NCBI GenBank assembly: GCA_963710665.1
Contig: CAVQBC010000003.1
Location: 434,001-498,000 of the forward strand
Direction of reading: 5' to 3'
Origin: CAVQBC01 sp963710665
Lineage (GTDB): Bacteria > Actinomycetota > Thermoleophilia > Solirubrobacterales > Solirubrobacteraceae
Length of the DNA: 64,000 bases
Shown here: positions 52,968-60,732 of the stretch, piece after piece
How the letters are laid out: each line of letters starts with the position of its first letter
Position numbering within the stretch: the stretch's first letter is position 1
Notes under the pieces: generated by a model
Told to the model about the DNA's origin: nothing
Database searches by the model: none
Seen by the model: only the letters and a program-made list of their open reading frames with translations
Made by a program: the position numbers and the translations under genes

Positions 52968-55900
52968 ATGGCGGTCAATACGACGGTCCAGGTCGTCATG
53001 CCGGCGATGGGCGACTCGGTGAGCGAGGGCACCATCCTGGAGTGGCACAAGAAGGAGGGCGATCCCGTCTCCGAGGACGAGACGCTCGTCGAGGTCTCAA
53101 CCGACAAGGTCGACGCCGAGGTCCCCTCTCCCGCCGCCGGTACCGTCGCGAAGGTCCACGCCGCCGAGGGCGAGACCGTCGCGGTCGGGGCCCCGCTGGC
53201 CGAGATCGCCCCCAACGGCGGCGCGCCGGCCGCCGTGGGGAACGGCGGGCCGACCGCGTCGCCGGCGGAGGCCGCGCCCGCCGAGCCCGCGCCCGCCGCG
53301 GAGCCCGAAGCCGCGCCCGCGCCCGCCGCCTCCGGCGCGCAGCTCGACATCACGATGCCCCAGATGGGCGAGTCGGTCTCCGAGGGCGTCATCCTCGAGT
53401 GGGCCAAGCAGCCCGGCGACGAGGTCCAGGCCGACGAGACGATCGTCGAGATCTCCACCGACAAGGTCGACGCCGAGGTCCCGGCCCCCGCGTCGGGCGT
53501 CATGGGCGAGATCCTCGCCGAGGCCGGCCAGACCGTGACGGTCGGCGAGGTCATCGCGCGGATGAGCGCCGGCGACGGCGCACCGGCCGCCACGGGCGGG
53601 GCGGGAGCGGGTGCCGCGGTCGAGGCGCCCGCCCGCCCCGAGGGCGCCGCGCCGAGCGCCCAGCCGGCGACGGACGAGGACGCCAAGGCGTCGCCCGTGG
53701 CCCGCCGCGTCGCCGCCGCGCACGGGATCGACCTCTCCTCGATCCAGGGCACCGGCCCCGCGGGCCGCATCTCGAAGGCCGACGTGCTGGCGGCCGCCGG
53801 CAACGGCGCCACCGCCACGGCTCCGGCCGCCGCACCCGCCCCGGCCGCCGCGCCCACCGCCGCCGAAACCACCCTCCTCAAGGGCGCGCCCGCGATGCTC
53901 GCCCGCTACATGGACGAGTCGCGGTCGATCCCCACCGCGACCTCGTTCCGCACGATCACGGTCACGACGCTGGACGCCCGCCGCAGGGCGCTCAAGGAGG
54001 CCGGCCACCGCGTCTCCTTCACCCACCTGATCGCCTACGCGGTCGCGCGCGCGGCCACGGGCGAGATGCCGGTCATGGCCCGGCACTTCGCGGAGATCGA
54101 GGGCCGGCCGCACGTGATCGACGACGGCGCGGTCAACCTCGGCGTCGCGGTCGACGTCGAGCGCAAGGACGGCGGGCGCACGCTGATGGTGCCGGTCATC
54201 CGCGACGCCGGGCGGCTCCCGTTCCCGGCCTTCCTCGAGGCGTTCGGCGACCTGATCGCCCGGGCGCGCGAGGGCCGGCTGACCGCCGACGACCTCCAGG
54301 GCGCCAACCTCTCGCTCACCAACCCCGGCGGCATCGGCACGGTCGCCTCGGTGCCGCGGCTCATGCCGGGCCAGGGCACGATCATCGCCACCGGCGCGAT
54401 CGGCTACCCGCCGGGGCTCGAGGCGGCCGGCGCCCGGCTCGGCGCCGAGAAGGTCATGACGATGACCTCCACCTACGACCACCGCGTCATCCAGGGCGCC
54501 GAGTCCGGCCGCTTCCTGCAGGTGGTCGAGGCGCTCCTCGACGGCGAGCACGAGTTCTACGAGCGCGTCTTCGCCGATCTCGGCCTCGCGGCCCCCGCGG
54601 CCGTGCCGCCCGCCGGCCCGGCGGCCGAGGTCGCCGCGCCGGCCCCGCCCCAGCCGGCCGAGGCGCCCGCCGCCGCGCCGCCGGACGAGGAGATCCTGCA
54701 GGCCGTCCAGGCCGCCACGTCGCTCGTCAAGGCCCACCGCACCCACGGCCACCTCGCCGCCCGCCTGGATCCGCTGGGCTCCGAGCCCGAGGGCGACCCG
54801 GCGCTCGACCCCGAGCCGCTCGGCCTCACCCCCGAGGTCATGGCGAGGATCCCGGCGAAGATCCTGCGCATCTACGTCCCCGGCGCCACGCTCGCCGAGG
54901 CGCTGCCGAACCTGCGCGAGACCTACTGCGGCACGATCGCCTACGAGATCGAGCACATCGCCTCGCACCGCCAGCGCATGTGGCTGCGCGAGAAGATCGA
55001 GTCGGGGGCGTTCCGCACGCCGCTCTCCGACGACGAGGCCAAGGCGCTGCTGCGCCGCCTGACCCAGGTCGACTCGCTCGAGCGCTTCATGCATCGCGCC
55101 TACCTCGGCCAGAAGCAGTTCTCGATCGAGGGCCTCGACATGACCGTGCCGATGCTCGACGAGATGATCCAGCTCTCGGCGGCCGACGGCGCCCGCGAGG
55201 TGGTCCTCGGCATGGCCCACCGCGGCCGGCTGAACGTGCTCGCGCACAACCTCGGGCGCGCCTACGAGACGATCTTCCGCGAGTTCGAGGGCGCCTCCTC
55301 GATCGAGGCCGTGACCACCATCCCGCAGGGCGGCACCGGCGACGTCAAGTACCACCACGGCGCCCAGGGCTCCTACCAGGTCGCCGACGGCGAGTCGGTG
55401 ATCGTCCGGCTCGAGTCCAACCCGAGCCACCTCGAGTACGTCTCGCCGGTCGTCACGGGCGCCACCCGGGCGGTGCAGACCTCGCGCCAGGGCCCGCACG
55501 CCCACCTCGACAACACGGCGGCGATCGCGATCGTGCTGCACGGCGACGCCGCCTTCCCGGCCCAGGGCGTGGTCCCCGAGACGCTGAACCTGCAGGCGCT
55601 CGACGGCTACACCGTCGGCGGCACGCTGCACATCATCCAGAACAACCAGGTCGGCTTCACCACCGACCCGGACGACGCCCGCTCGACCCGGTGGGCCTCC
55701 GACCTCGCGAAGGGCTTCGACGTCCCGATCATCCACGTCAACGCCGACGACGTGGCCGCGTGCGTGTCCGCCGTGCGCCTCGCCTACGCGTTCCGCCAGG
55801 AGTTCGGCCACGACGTCCTCATCGACCTCATCGGCTACCGGCGCTTCGGCCACAACGAGGCGGACGAGCCCGCCTACACGCAGCCCGAGATGGCGGCCAA

Positions 55901-57317
55901 GATCAAGGAGAAGCAGCCGTCGCGCGAGATCTTCGCCGCCCAGCTCGTCGAGCGCGGCGTGATCACCCAGGAAGAGTCCGACGCGATGGCCAAGGAGATC
56001 TGGGACGAGCTCTCCAACCGCCACAAGGCGCTCAAGGAGGAGCTCACCGCCACGCAGGCCGAGCAGCCGACCGGCGGCTACGAGCTCGACCGCTCGCCCT
56101 CGCCGGAGGTCAAGACCGCCGTCTCGGCCGAGCGACTGAAGGGCCTCAACGAGGACCTGCTCCGCGTCCCCGACGGCTTCACCGTGCATCCCAAGCTGAT
56201 GAAGCAGCTCGAGCGCCGGCGCGAGACCGTCGGCCCCGACGGCGGCATCGACTGGTCGCAGGCCGAGGCGCTCGCCTTCGCCTCGCTGCTCAGCGAGGGG
56301 ACGCCGATCCGCCTCACCGGCCAGGACTCCGAGCGCGGCACGTTCTCCCAGCGCCATCTGGTGCTGCACGACTCGAAGACCGGCCAGCGGATCTGCCCCG
56401 TGCAGACGCTCCCGGGCGCGCTCGCGCCGATGGAGCTGCACAACTCGCCGCTGTCGGAGGTCGCCTGCCTCGGCTTCGAGTACGGCTACTCCATGGAGGC
56501 GCCGGAGACGCTCGTGCTGTGGGAGGCCCAGTTCGGCGACTTCGTGAACTCCGCGCAGGTGATCGTCGACCAGTTCATCGTCTCCGCGCTGGCCAAGTGG
56601 GGCCAGACGAGCCGCCTGACCCTGCTGCTGCCCCACGGCTACGAGGGCTCCGGCCCCGAGCACTCGAGCGGCCGGCTCGAGCGCTTCCTGATGCTGGCCG
56701 CCGAGGGCAACATCCGCGTCGCCAACCTGACCACGCCCGCGCAGTACTTCCACCTGCTGCGCCGGCAGGCGCGCGTGGCCAAGCAGCGCCCGCTGGTGAT
56801 CCTCACCCCGAAGTCGCTGCTGCGCCTGCCGCAGGCCACCTCGCGCCTCGAGCACCTGTCGGAGTCGCGCTTCTACCCCGTGCTCTCCGAGCCGCGCGTC
56901 GACGAGGAGAAGGTCGAGCGCCTGGTGCTGTGCACCGGCAAGATCTTCTACGACCTCAAGGGGCACGCGACCCGCGAGGGCAACGAGCGCGTGGCGATCT
57001 CGCGCGTCGAGCTGCTCTACCCCTTCCCGCAGCAGCAGATCATGGACGACGTCGCGCGCTACCCGAACCTGCGCGAGGTCGCGTGGGTGCAGGAGGAGCC
57101 GCGCAACATGGGCGCCCGCGCGCACATGTCGCCGCGGCTGCTGCACATCCTCCCCAACGCGCTCGAGTTCGGCTACATCGGCCGGCCCGAGCGCGCCTCG
57201 CCCGGCGAGGGCTATCCGGCCGCCCACACGATCGAGCAGAACCGGATCATCCGGACCGCGCTGGACCTCTCGATCCCGGTGTCGGTCAACCCGAAGAAGC
57301 TGCCCGGCGAGCGCTGA
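52968..57317 (+). CDS. 2-oxoglutarate dehydrogenase E2-E1 fusion with two lipoyl domains
   Basis: Protein of 1449 aa. Two lipoyl domains come first (about 6-80 and 125-200), each with a 'STDKVDAEV' lipoylation site (K47, K166) and separated by an Ala/Pro linker. A peripheral-subunit-binding domain (about 240-277, 'SPVARRVAAAHGIDL') and an E2 acyltransferase domain (about 300-545, catalytic H505 in 'YDHRVIQGAESGRF') follow. The rest is a thiamine-dependent E1 with 'GYRRFGHNEADEPAYTQP' and 'LLLPHGYEGSGPEHSSGR'. OdhA/Kgd proteins of corynebacteria and mycobacteria have the E2-E1 fusion but no lipoyl domain. This chain therefore carries its own swinging arms and lacks only the E3. Confidence 0.93.
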   Translation: MAVNTTVQVVMPAMGDSVSEGTILEWHKKEGDPVSEDETLVEVSTDKVDAEVPSPAAGTVAKVHAAEGETVAVGAPLAEIAPNGGAPAAVGNGGPTASPAEAAPAEPAPAAEPEAAPAPAASGAQLDITMPQMGESVSEGVILEWAKQPGDEVQADETIVEISTDKVDAEVPAPASGVMGEILAEAGQTVTVGEVIARMSAGDGAPAATGGAGAGAAVEAPARPEGAAPSAQPATDEDAKASPVARRVAAAHGIDLSSIQGTGPAGRISKADVLAAAGNGATATAPAAAPAPAAAPTAAETTLLKGAPAMLARYMDESRSIPTATSFRTITVTTLDARRRALKEAGHRVSFTHLIAYAVARAATGEMPVMARHFAEIEGRPHVIDDGAVNLGVAVDVERKDGGRTLMVPVIRDAGRLPFPAFLEAFGDLIARAREGRLTADDLQGANLSLTNPGGIGTVASVPRLMPGQGTIIATGAIGYPPGLEAAGARLGAEKVMTMTSTYDHRVIQGAESGRFLQVVEALLDGEHEFYERVFADLGLAAPAAVPPAGPAAEVAAPAPPQPAEAPAAAPPDEEILQAVQAATSLVKAHRTHGHLAARLDPLGSEPEGDPALDPEPLGLTPEVMARIPAKILRIYVPGATLAEALPNLRETYCGTIAYEIEHIASHRQRMWLREKIESGAFRTPLSDDEAKALLRRLTQVDSLERFMHRAYLGQKQFSIEGLDMTVPMLDEMIQLSAADGAREVVLGMAHRGRLNVLAHNLGRAYETIFREFEGASSIEAVTTIPQGGTGDVKYHHGAQGSYQVADGESVIVRLESNPSHLEYVSPVVTGATRAVQTSRQGPHAHLDNTAAIAIVLHGDAAFPAQGVVPETLNLQALDGYTVGGTLHIIQNNQVGFTTDPDDARSTRWASDLAKGFDVPIIHVNADDVAACVSAVRLAYAFRQEFGHDVLIDLIGYRRFGHNEADEPAYTQPEMAAKIKEKQPSREIFAAQLVERGVITQEESDAMAKEIWDELSNRHKALKEELTATQAEQPTGGYELDRSPSPEVKTAVSAERLKGLNEDLLRVPDGFTVHPKLMKQLERRRETVGPDGGIDWSQAEALAFASLLSEGTPIRLTGQDSERGTFSQRHLVLHDSKTGQRICPVQTLPGALAPMELHNSPLSEVACLGFEYGYSMEAPETLVLWEAQFGDFVNSAQVIVDQFIVSALAKWGQTSRLTLLLPHGYEGSGPEHSSGRLERFLMLAAEGNIRVANLTTPAQYFHLLRRQARVAKQRPLVILTPKSLLRLPQATSRLEHLSESRFYPVLSEPRVDEEKVERLVLCTGKIFYDLKGHATREGNERVAISRVELLYPFPQQQIMDDVARYPNLREVAWVQEEPRNMGARAHMSPRLLHILPNALEFGYIGRPERASPGEGYPAAHTIEQNRIIRTALDLSIPVSVNPKKLPGER

Positions 57318-57322
57318 GGTCG

Positions 57323-57976
57323 GTGGAGGGCGAGGCCGGCTCCGGCCCGGGCGACCGGGAACCCGACGCCGCGCCGGCCCTGCGCGCCTCGGACGCCGAG
57401 CGCGAGCGCGCCGTGGCGCGGCTGCGCGTCGCGGGCGGCGAGGGGCGCCTGACGCTCGACGAGCTGGCCCAGCGCGTCGAGGCCGCCTACGGGGCGCGCA
57501 CCGATGCGCAGCTCGCGGAGCTCGTCGCCGACCTGCCCGCCGCCCCGGAGGCCGCGGCCCCGCCGGCCGACGAGCCGCGGCACGAGTGGCTGGTCTCGAT
57601 CATCGGCGGCGCCGACCGCCGCGGGCGCTGGCGGGTCGCGCCGCGCATCACCTCGGTGGAGCTCGTCGGGGGCGCCGACCTCGACTTCACCGAGGGCGCG
57701 ATCCTCGAGAGCCCCGACGTCGAGATCACCGCCTGGACGCTGATCGGCGGGCCCGACATCCGCGTGCCCGACGGCGTCGAGGTCGAGCTCAGCGGCTTCG
57801 CCCTCATCGGCGGACACGACGTCAAGCGCGACGCCGGCCCGACCCATCCGGGCGCGCCGAGGATCCGGGTCCGCGCCTACACGTTGATCGGCGGCGCCGA
57901 CATCAAGGGTCCGCGCAAGCCGCGCCGCCGGCGGCGGCCGCCGGAGCCGGACCCGCCCGCGCCACCCGGGTCCTAG
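57323..57976 (+). CDS. DUF1707 protein with LiaF-like C-terminal domain
   Basis: Protein of 217 aa from a GTG 6 bp after the dehydrogenase stop. The N-terminal 'LRASDAERERAVARLRVA' to 'LAELVADLP' is the DUF1707 helical domain. The C-terminal half repeats 'SIIGGADRRG', 'ELVGGADLDF' and 'TLIGGADIKG', the beta-helix-like pattern of LiaF/cell-wall-response domains. It ends in a basic Pro/Arg tail. A role in envelope stress sensing is a family-level inference. Confidence 0.85.
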   Translation: MEGEAGSGPGDREPDAAPALRASDAERERAVARLRVAGGEGRLTLDELAQRVEAAYGARTDAQLAELVADLPAAPEAAAPPADEPRHEWLVSIIGGADRRGRWRVAPRITSVELVGGADLDFTEGAILESPDVEITAWTLIGGPDIRVPDGVEVELSGFALIGGHDVKRDAGPTHPGAPRIRVRAYTLIGGADIKGPRKPRRRRRPPEPDPPAPPGS

Positions 57977-58173
57977 CCCGCCGCCGGAAGTTGCGGTAGC
58001 CGCCCGGCGCGGGTCGGCCTCCTGACGCCGCGTCTGCAAACCGGCGTGCATGCGTGGACGAGCGGCGCCTCAGGCCGCAACCTCGTGGCCCGGGGCGTGT
58101 CGCAACGAGCAGCCACTTTGCGCGTCGCGGCCCCACCGCGCCCGCAGACCACTCATCCAAGGGAGGCTGTCTC

Positions 58174-58908
58174 GTGAAGGGACGGAGAATCGGTCGCTAC
58201 GTCGTCGCGACGTCGGTAGTCCTCGTGCTCGGCGTGCCTGCCGCAGCCATCGGCTTCGGCGAGGGCCGGCCGATCGACGGCGGGGATCGCAACCCGAGCA
58301 GGAGCTCGTACACGCAGGAGACGGAGATCATCTCCCGCAACAACACCTACAGCACGCGCCAGTCCAACGTTCGCGACGGTGATGGCGGCGGCGCGATCTA
58401 CGGCTGCCGCTCCGCGGCCGGCAAGGAGCCGTGCCTGCGCGGCAACAACCTCAACGGGGGTCGCGCCTTCGAGTTCAACACCTCCGGCAACGAGGGCGGC
58501 TTCATCGAGGTCGCCAACGCCAGCGGCGCGCCGTTCCAGACCAACGGCACGGGCCTCGTGACGAACCTCAACGCCGGCAAGGTCGGCGGCAAGTCCGCCG
58601 CGGACCTGTCGAACGCGTCGACGCTCGGCGGCAAGCAGCCTTCCGACTACGCGGCGGCCGCCAACCTCCTGTTCGCGATCGTCAATGCGGCCGGCACGGC
58701 GTCGGGCAACGGCGTGACCGCCGGCGCAGCGGCCGGCGCCAACTACACGCTCACGTTCAACCGCGACGTGAGCAACTGCTCGGTCACGGCCAACGACGGC
58801 GGCACCGGCGCTCCGGTCGGCGTCAGCACCGGCTCCGGCGGCACCGCGAACCAGGTCACGATCACCGGCGCGAACGCCTCGTTCCACGCCCAGGTCATGT
58901 GCGCCTAG
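58174..58908 (+). CDS. Secreted protein of unknown function
   Basis: Protein of 244 aa from a GTG preceded by GGGAGG (58161-58166). The N-terminus (basic, then 'YVVATSVVLVLGVPAAAIG') is a signal peptide. The mature part is Gly/Asn/Ser-rich and beta-like, with 'CRSAAGKEPC' as a likely disulphide pair and 'NAGKVGGKSAADLSNASTLGG' in the middle. Two further cysteines lie in the C-terminal region ('NCSVTAND', final 'VMCA'). Similar Gly/Asn-rich exported proteins are common in Solirubrobacterales, with no known function. Its 3' end has been duplicated just downstream. Confidence 0.8.
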   Translation: MKGRRIGRYVVATSVVLVLGVPAAAIGFGEGRPIDGGDRNPSRSSYTQETEIISRNNTYSTRQSNVRDGDGGGAIYGCRSAAGKEPCLRGNNLNGGRAFEFNTSGNEGGFIEVANASGAPFQTNGTGLVTNLNAGKVGGKSAADLSNASTLGGKQPSDYAAAANLLFAIVNAAGTASGNGVTAGAAAGANYTLTFNRDVSNCSVTANDGGTGAPVGVSTGSGGTANQVTITGANASFHAQVMCA

Positions 58909-58951
58909 CGACCAAGTCGCCCCCAGAGGCCCGACGGATCGGGCTCTGACC

Positions 58952-58981
58952 GAAGCCCGCGGCAGGGATGCCGCGGGCTTC
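58952..58981 (+). terminator. Hairpin terminator of the secreted-protein gene
   Basis: GAAGCCCGCGGCA and TGCCGCGGGCTTC form a perfect 13-bp stem with a GGGA loop. It is preceded by CCCGA/TCGGG as a smaller hairpin. An almost identical copy lies 208 bp downstream. Confidence 0.75.
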
Positions 58982-59020
58982 AGTGCGTTCAGGGCCGGCG
59001 GGAATACCGCCGACGCGCCG

Positions 59021-59120
59021 GGCGTCAGCACAGGTCCGGGGGCCAACGCGCAACCAGCTCGGACGTGAACGTCGCGGCGGAGGTCGCGCTGAACGTCCAG
59101 GGTGATCTGCGCGTAGGACC
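59021..59120 (+). pseudogene. Decayed duplicate of the 3' end of the secreted-protein gene
   Basis: The segment from GGCGTCAGCACAGG to GATCTGCGCGTAGGACCCAGTCGCCC aligns with the last 30 codons and downstream bases of the 58174-58908 gene. It has substitutions, small indels and in-frame stops (for example TGA near 59067). It is followed by a second copy of the terminator. Confidence 0.7.
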
Positions 59121-59159
59121 CAGTCGCCCCCAGCTTTCCCGACGGATCGGGCTCTGACC

Positions 59160-59189
59160 GAAGCCCGCGGCAGGGATGCCGCGGGCTTC
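59160..59189 (+). terminator. Second copy of the hairpin terminator
   Basis: The same 13-bp stem and GGGA loop as at 58952-58981, with the flanking CCCGACGGATCGGG also repeated. It now lies 14 bp upstream of the CATACT hexamer of the ATL gene. Confidence 0.75.
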
Positions 59190-59202
59190 GGTGCGTTCGG
59201 GG

Positions 59203-59208
59203 CATACT
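59203..59208 (+). promoter_or_regulatory. -10-like CATACT, leaderless ATL start
   Basis: CATACT is followed by 7 nt (CGCCCGT) and the ATG at 59216. Confidence 0.5.
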
Positions 59209-59215
59209 CGCCCGT

Positions 59216-59497
59216 ATGGAGCCCGGCCACGGCGACCGCGCCGCGCGCGTGCTGGCCCGGGTGCGGGCGACGCCGCCGGGCTTCGTGCGCACCTACGGCG
59301 ACCTCTCCCCCGGCTCGCCGCGCTTCGCGGGCGCGGTGCTGGCGTCGTGCGAGGACCCGGACGTGCCGTGGCACCGGGTCGTCCGCGCGGACGGCTCGCT
59401 GGCCAAGGGCGCCCGCCAGCGCGCGCTGCTCGACGCCGAGGGCGTCCCGTTCCGCGGCGAGCGCGTGGACATGCGCGCAGCCCGGCTGCCGGACTGA
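59216..59497 (+). CDS. Alkyltransferase-like (ATL) DNA repair protein
   Basis: Protein of 93 aa, equal to the DNA-binding domain of O6-methylguanine methyltransferases. The active-site motif reads 'PWHRVV', with tryptophan in place of the acceptor cysteine of PCHRV. This substitution defines ATL proteins, which bind bulky O6-alkylguanine and hand it to nucleotide-excision repair without transferring the alkyl group. 'VRTYGDLS' and a lysine-rich linker follow the family. Start at ATG 59216 with CATACT 7 nt upstream. Confidence 0.9.
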   Translation: MEPGHGDRAARVLARVRATPPGFVRTYGDLSPGSPRFAGAVLASCEDPDVPWHRVVRADGSLAKGARQRALLDAEGVPFRGERVDMRAARLPD

Positions 59498-59540
59498 GCG
59501 GGGGGCGGGCCGGGCGGGCGGGGCCGGGTTCCATGCGACG

Positions 59541-59978
59541 ATGCAGCCCATGTGGCTGCAGCGCCAGCTCGTCCTCGACCCCCAGCCGCGGGGCTTCCAC
59601 CTCGTCACGCGCGAGGTCGTCGCTGGCCTGCCGGAGCTCGGAGACCTGCGGGTCGGCCTCGCCCACCTGTTCCTCCAGCACACGTCCGCGTCGCTGACCC
59701 TCAACGAGAACGCCTCGCCGGACGTCCGGCGCGACTTCCGCGCCTACTTCGACGAGGCGGTGCCCGAGGACACGCCGTACTGGACGCACCGGCTCGAAGG
59801 CCCCGACGACATGCCGGCGCACATCAAGGGCTCGCTGCTCGGGTTCTCGCTCACGCTGCCGGTGAGCGACGGGCGGCTCGCGCTCGGGACCTGGCAGGGC
59901 ATCTACCTGTGCGAGCACCGCGACGACGGCGGCGCCCGGCGGCTGCTCGCCACCCTGTGGGGCGAGGCGGGCGGCTAG
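59541..59978 (+). CDS. YjbQ/UPF0047 family protein
   Basis: Protein of 145 aa, standard YjbQ size. 'LFLQHTSASLTLNENA' and 'DDMPAHIKGSLLG' carry the conserved His residues, and 'GTWQGIYLCEHRD' is near the C-terminus. The family has thiamine-phosphate synthase-like side activity, but its true role is unclear. The stop shares CTAG with the convergent nucS gene. Confidence 0.93.
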   Translation: MQPMWLQRQLVLDPQPRGFHLVTREVVAGLPELGDLRVGLAHLFLQHTSASLTLNENASPDVRRDFRAYFDEAVPEDTPYWTHRLEGPDDMPAHIKGSLLGFSLTLPVSDGRLALGTWQGIYLCEHRDDGGARRLLATLWGEAGG

Positions 59979-60652
59979 GCCGCGAACAGCGTCAGCGCCG
60001 GCGCACGCTCCCCGCGCAGCTCGGCGAGGTCCACCTCGACCCAGGCGAGACCGCGGGCCTGGGCGAGCACCCGCGCCTGCGGCTTGACGACCTGGGCGGC
60101 GAGGACCCCGCGGCACCCGGCCATCGCGGGGTCGAGCCGGATGCGCTCCAGGTAGCGCGAGAGCTGCTCCACGGCGTCGATCGTGCCGATGCGCTTGATC
60201 TCCACCGCCACCCAGCCGTCGCCGTCGTCGCGGCACATGAGATCGACGGGCCCGATGTCGGTGGGCCACTCGCGGCGGACGAGCCGGAAGCCCTCGCCGC
60301 AGCGCTCGGGCACCCCGGCGAGCAGCGCCTGCAGCTCGGCCTCGACGCCGTCCTTCTCGAGCTGGGCGGCGTCGGCGTCCATCTCGTGCGTGACGTCGGA
60401 GAGCACCTCGGCGAGCCGGATCTCCACGCGGTCCTCGCCCTTGAGGCGGCGCACGACCATCCCCTCGCCGTCCTCCTCCACCACGGTCGGCGGCGTCATC
60501 CAGTTCAGCGGCTTGACGCTGGGGCCGCCCGCGTCCGCCCACACCATGAAGGTGCCGTCGGCCTTGAGCATGAGCAGCCGCAGGCCGAGCGGCAGGCGCG
60601 TCGTGAGGCGCCCCGTGTAGGCGACCTCACAGCGGGCGACGATCAGGCGCAT
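59975..60652 (-). CDS. nucS: Mismatch-specific endonuclease NucS
   Basis: Protein of 225 aa. The N-terminal DNA-binding domain and the C-terminal nuclease domain with 'TDIGPVDLMCRDD' and 'WVAVEIKRIGTIDAVEQLSR' (D-x-E-x-K-type site) are complete. A final 'LTLF' near the end resembles the sliding-clamp-binding tail. NucS replaces MutS/MutL mismatch repair in Actinobacteria, which fits the taxonomic reading. TAGGGT (60659-60664) is 6 nt from the ATG. Confidence 0.95.
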   Translation of the reverse strand: MRLIVARCEVAYTGRLTTRLPLGLRLLMLKADGTFMVWADAGGPSVKPLNWMTPPTVVEEDGEGMVVRRLKGEDRVEIRLAEVLSDVTHEMDADAAQLEKDGVEAELQALLAGVPERCGEGFRLVRREWPTDIGPVDLMCRDDGDGWVAVEIKRIGTIDAVEQLSRYLERIRLDPAMAGCRGVLAAQVVKPQARVLAQARGLAWVEVDLAELRGERAPALTLFAA

Positions 60653-60732
60653 GGCGGCACCCTAGGGGGTCCGCCGGACGGGGGTGCGCCTGTGGGTTGT
60701 GCCGGGCCGGAAACTGCGTAAAGGTCCGCGGG

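Noticed and set aside
53097..57227. A 4.1-kb open frame antisense to the dehydrogenase fusion
   Set aside because: Long antisense frames are expected in very GC-rich genes. The translation is Arg/Asp/Gly/Val-rich with no motif, while the sense frame has complete domain signatures.
59216..59497. O6-methylguanine-DNA methyltransferase
   Set aside because: The acceptor cysteine is replaced by tryptophan (PWHRVV), so it cannot be the suicide enzyme.
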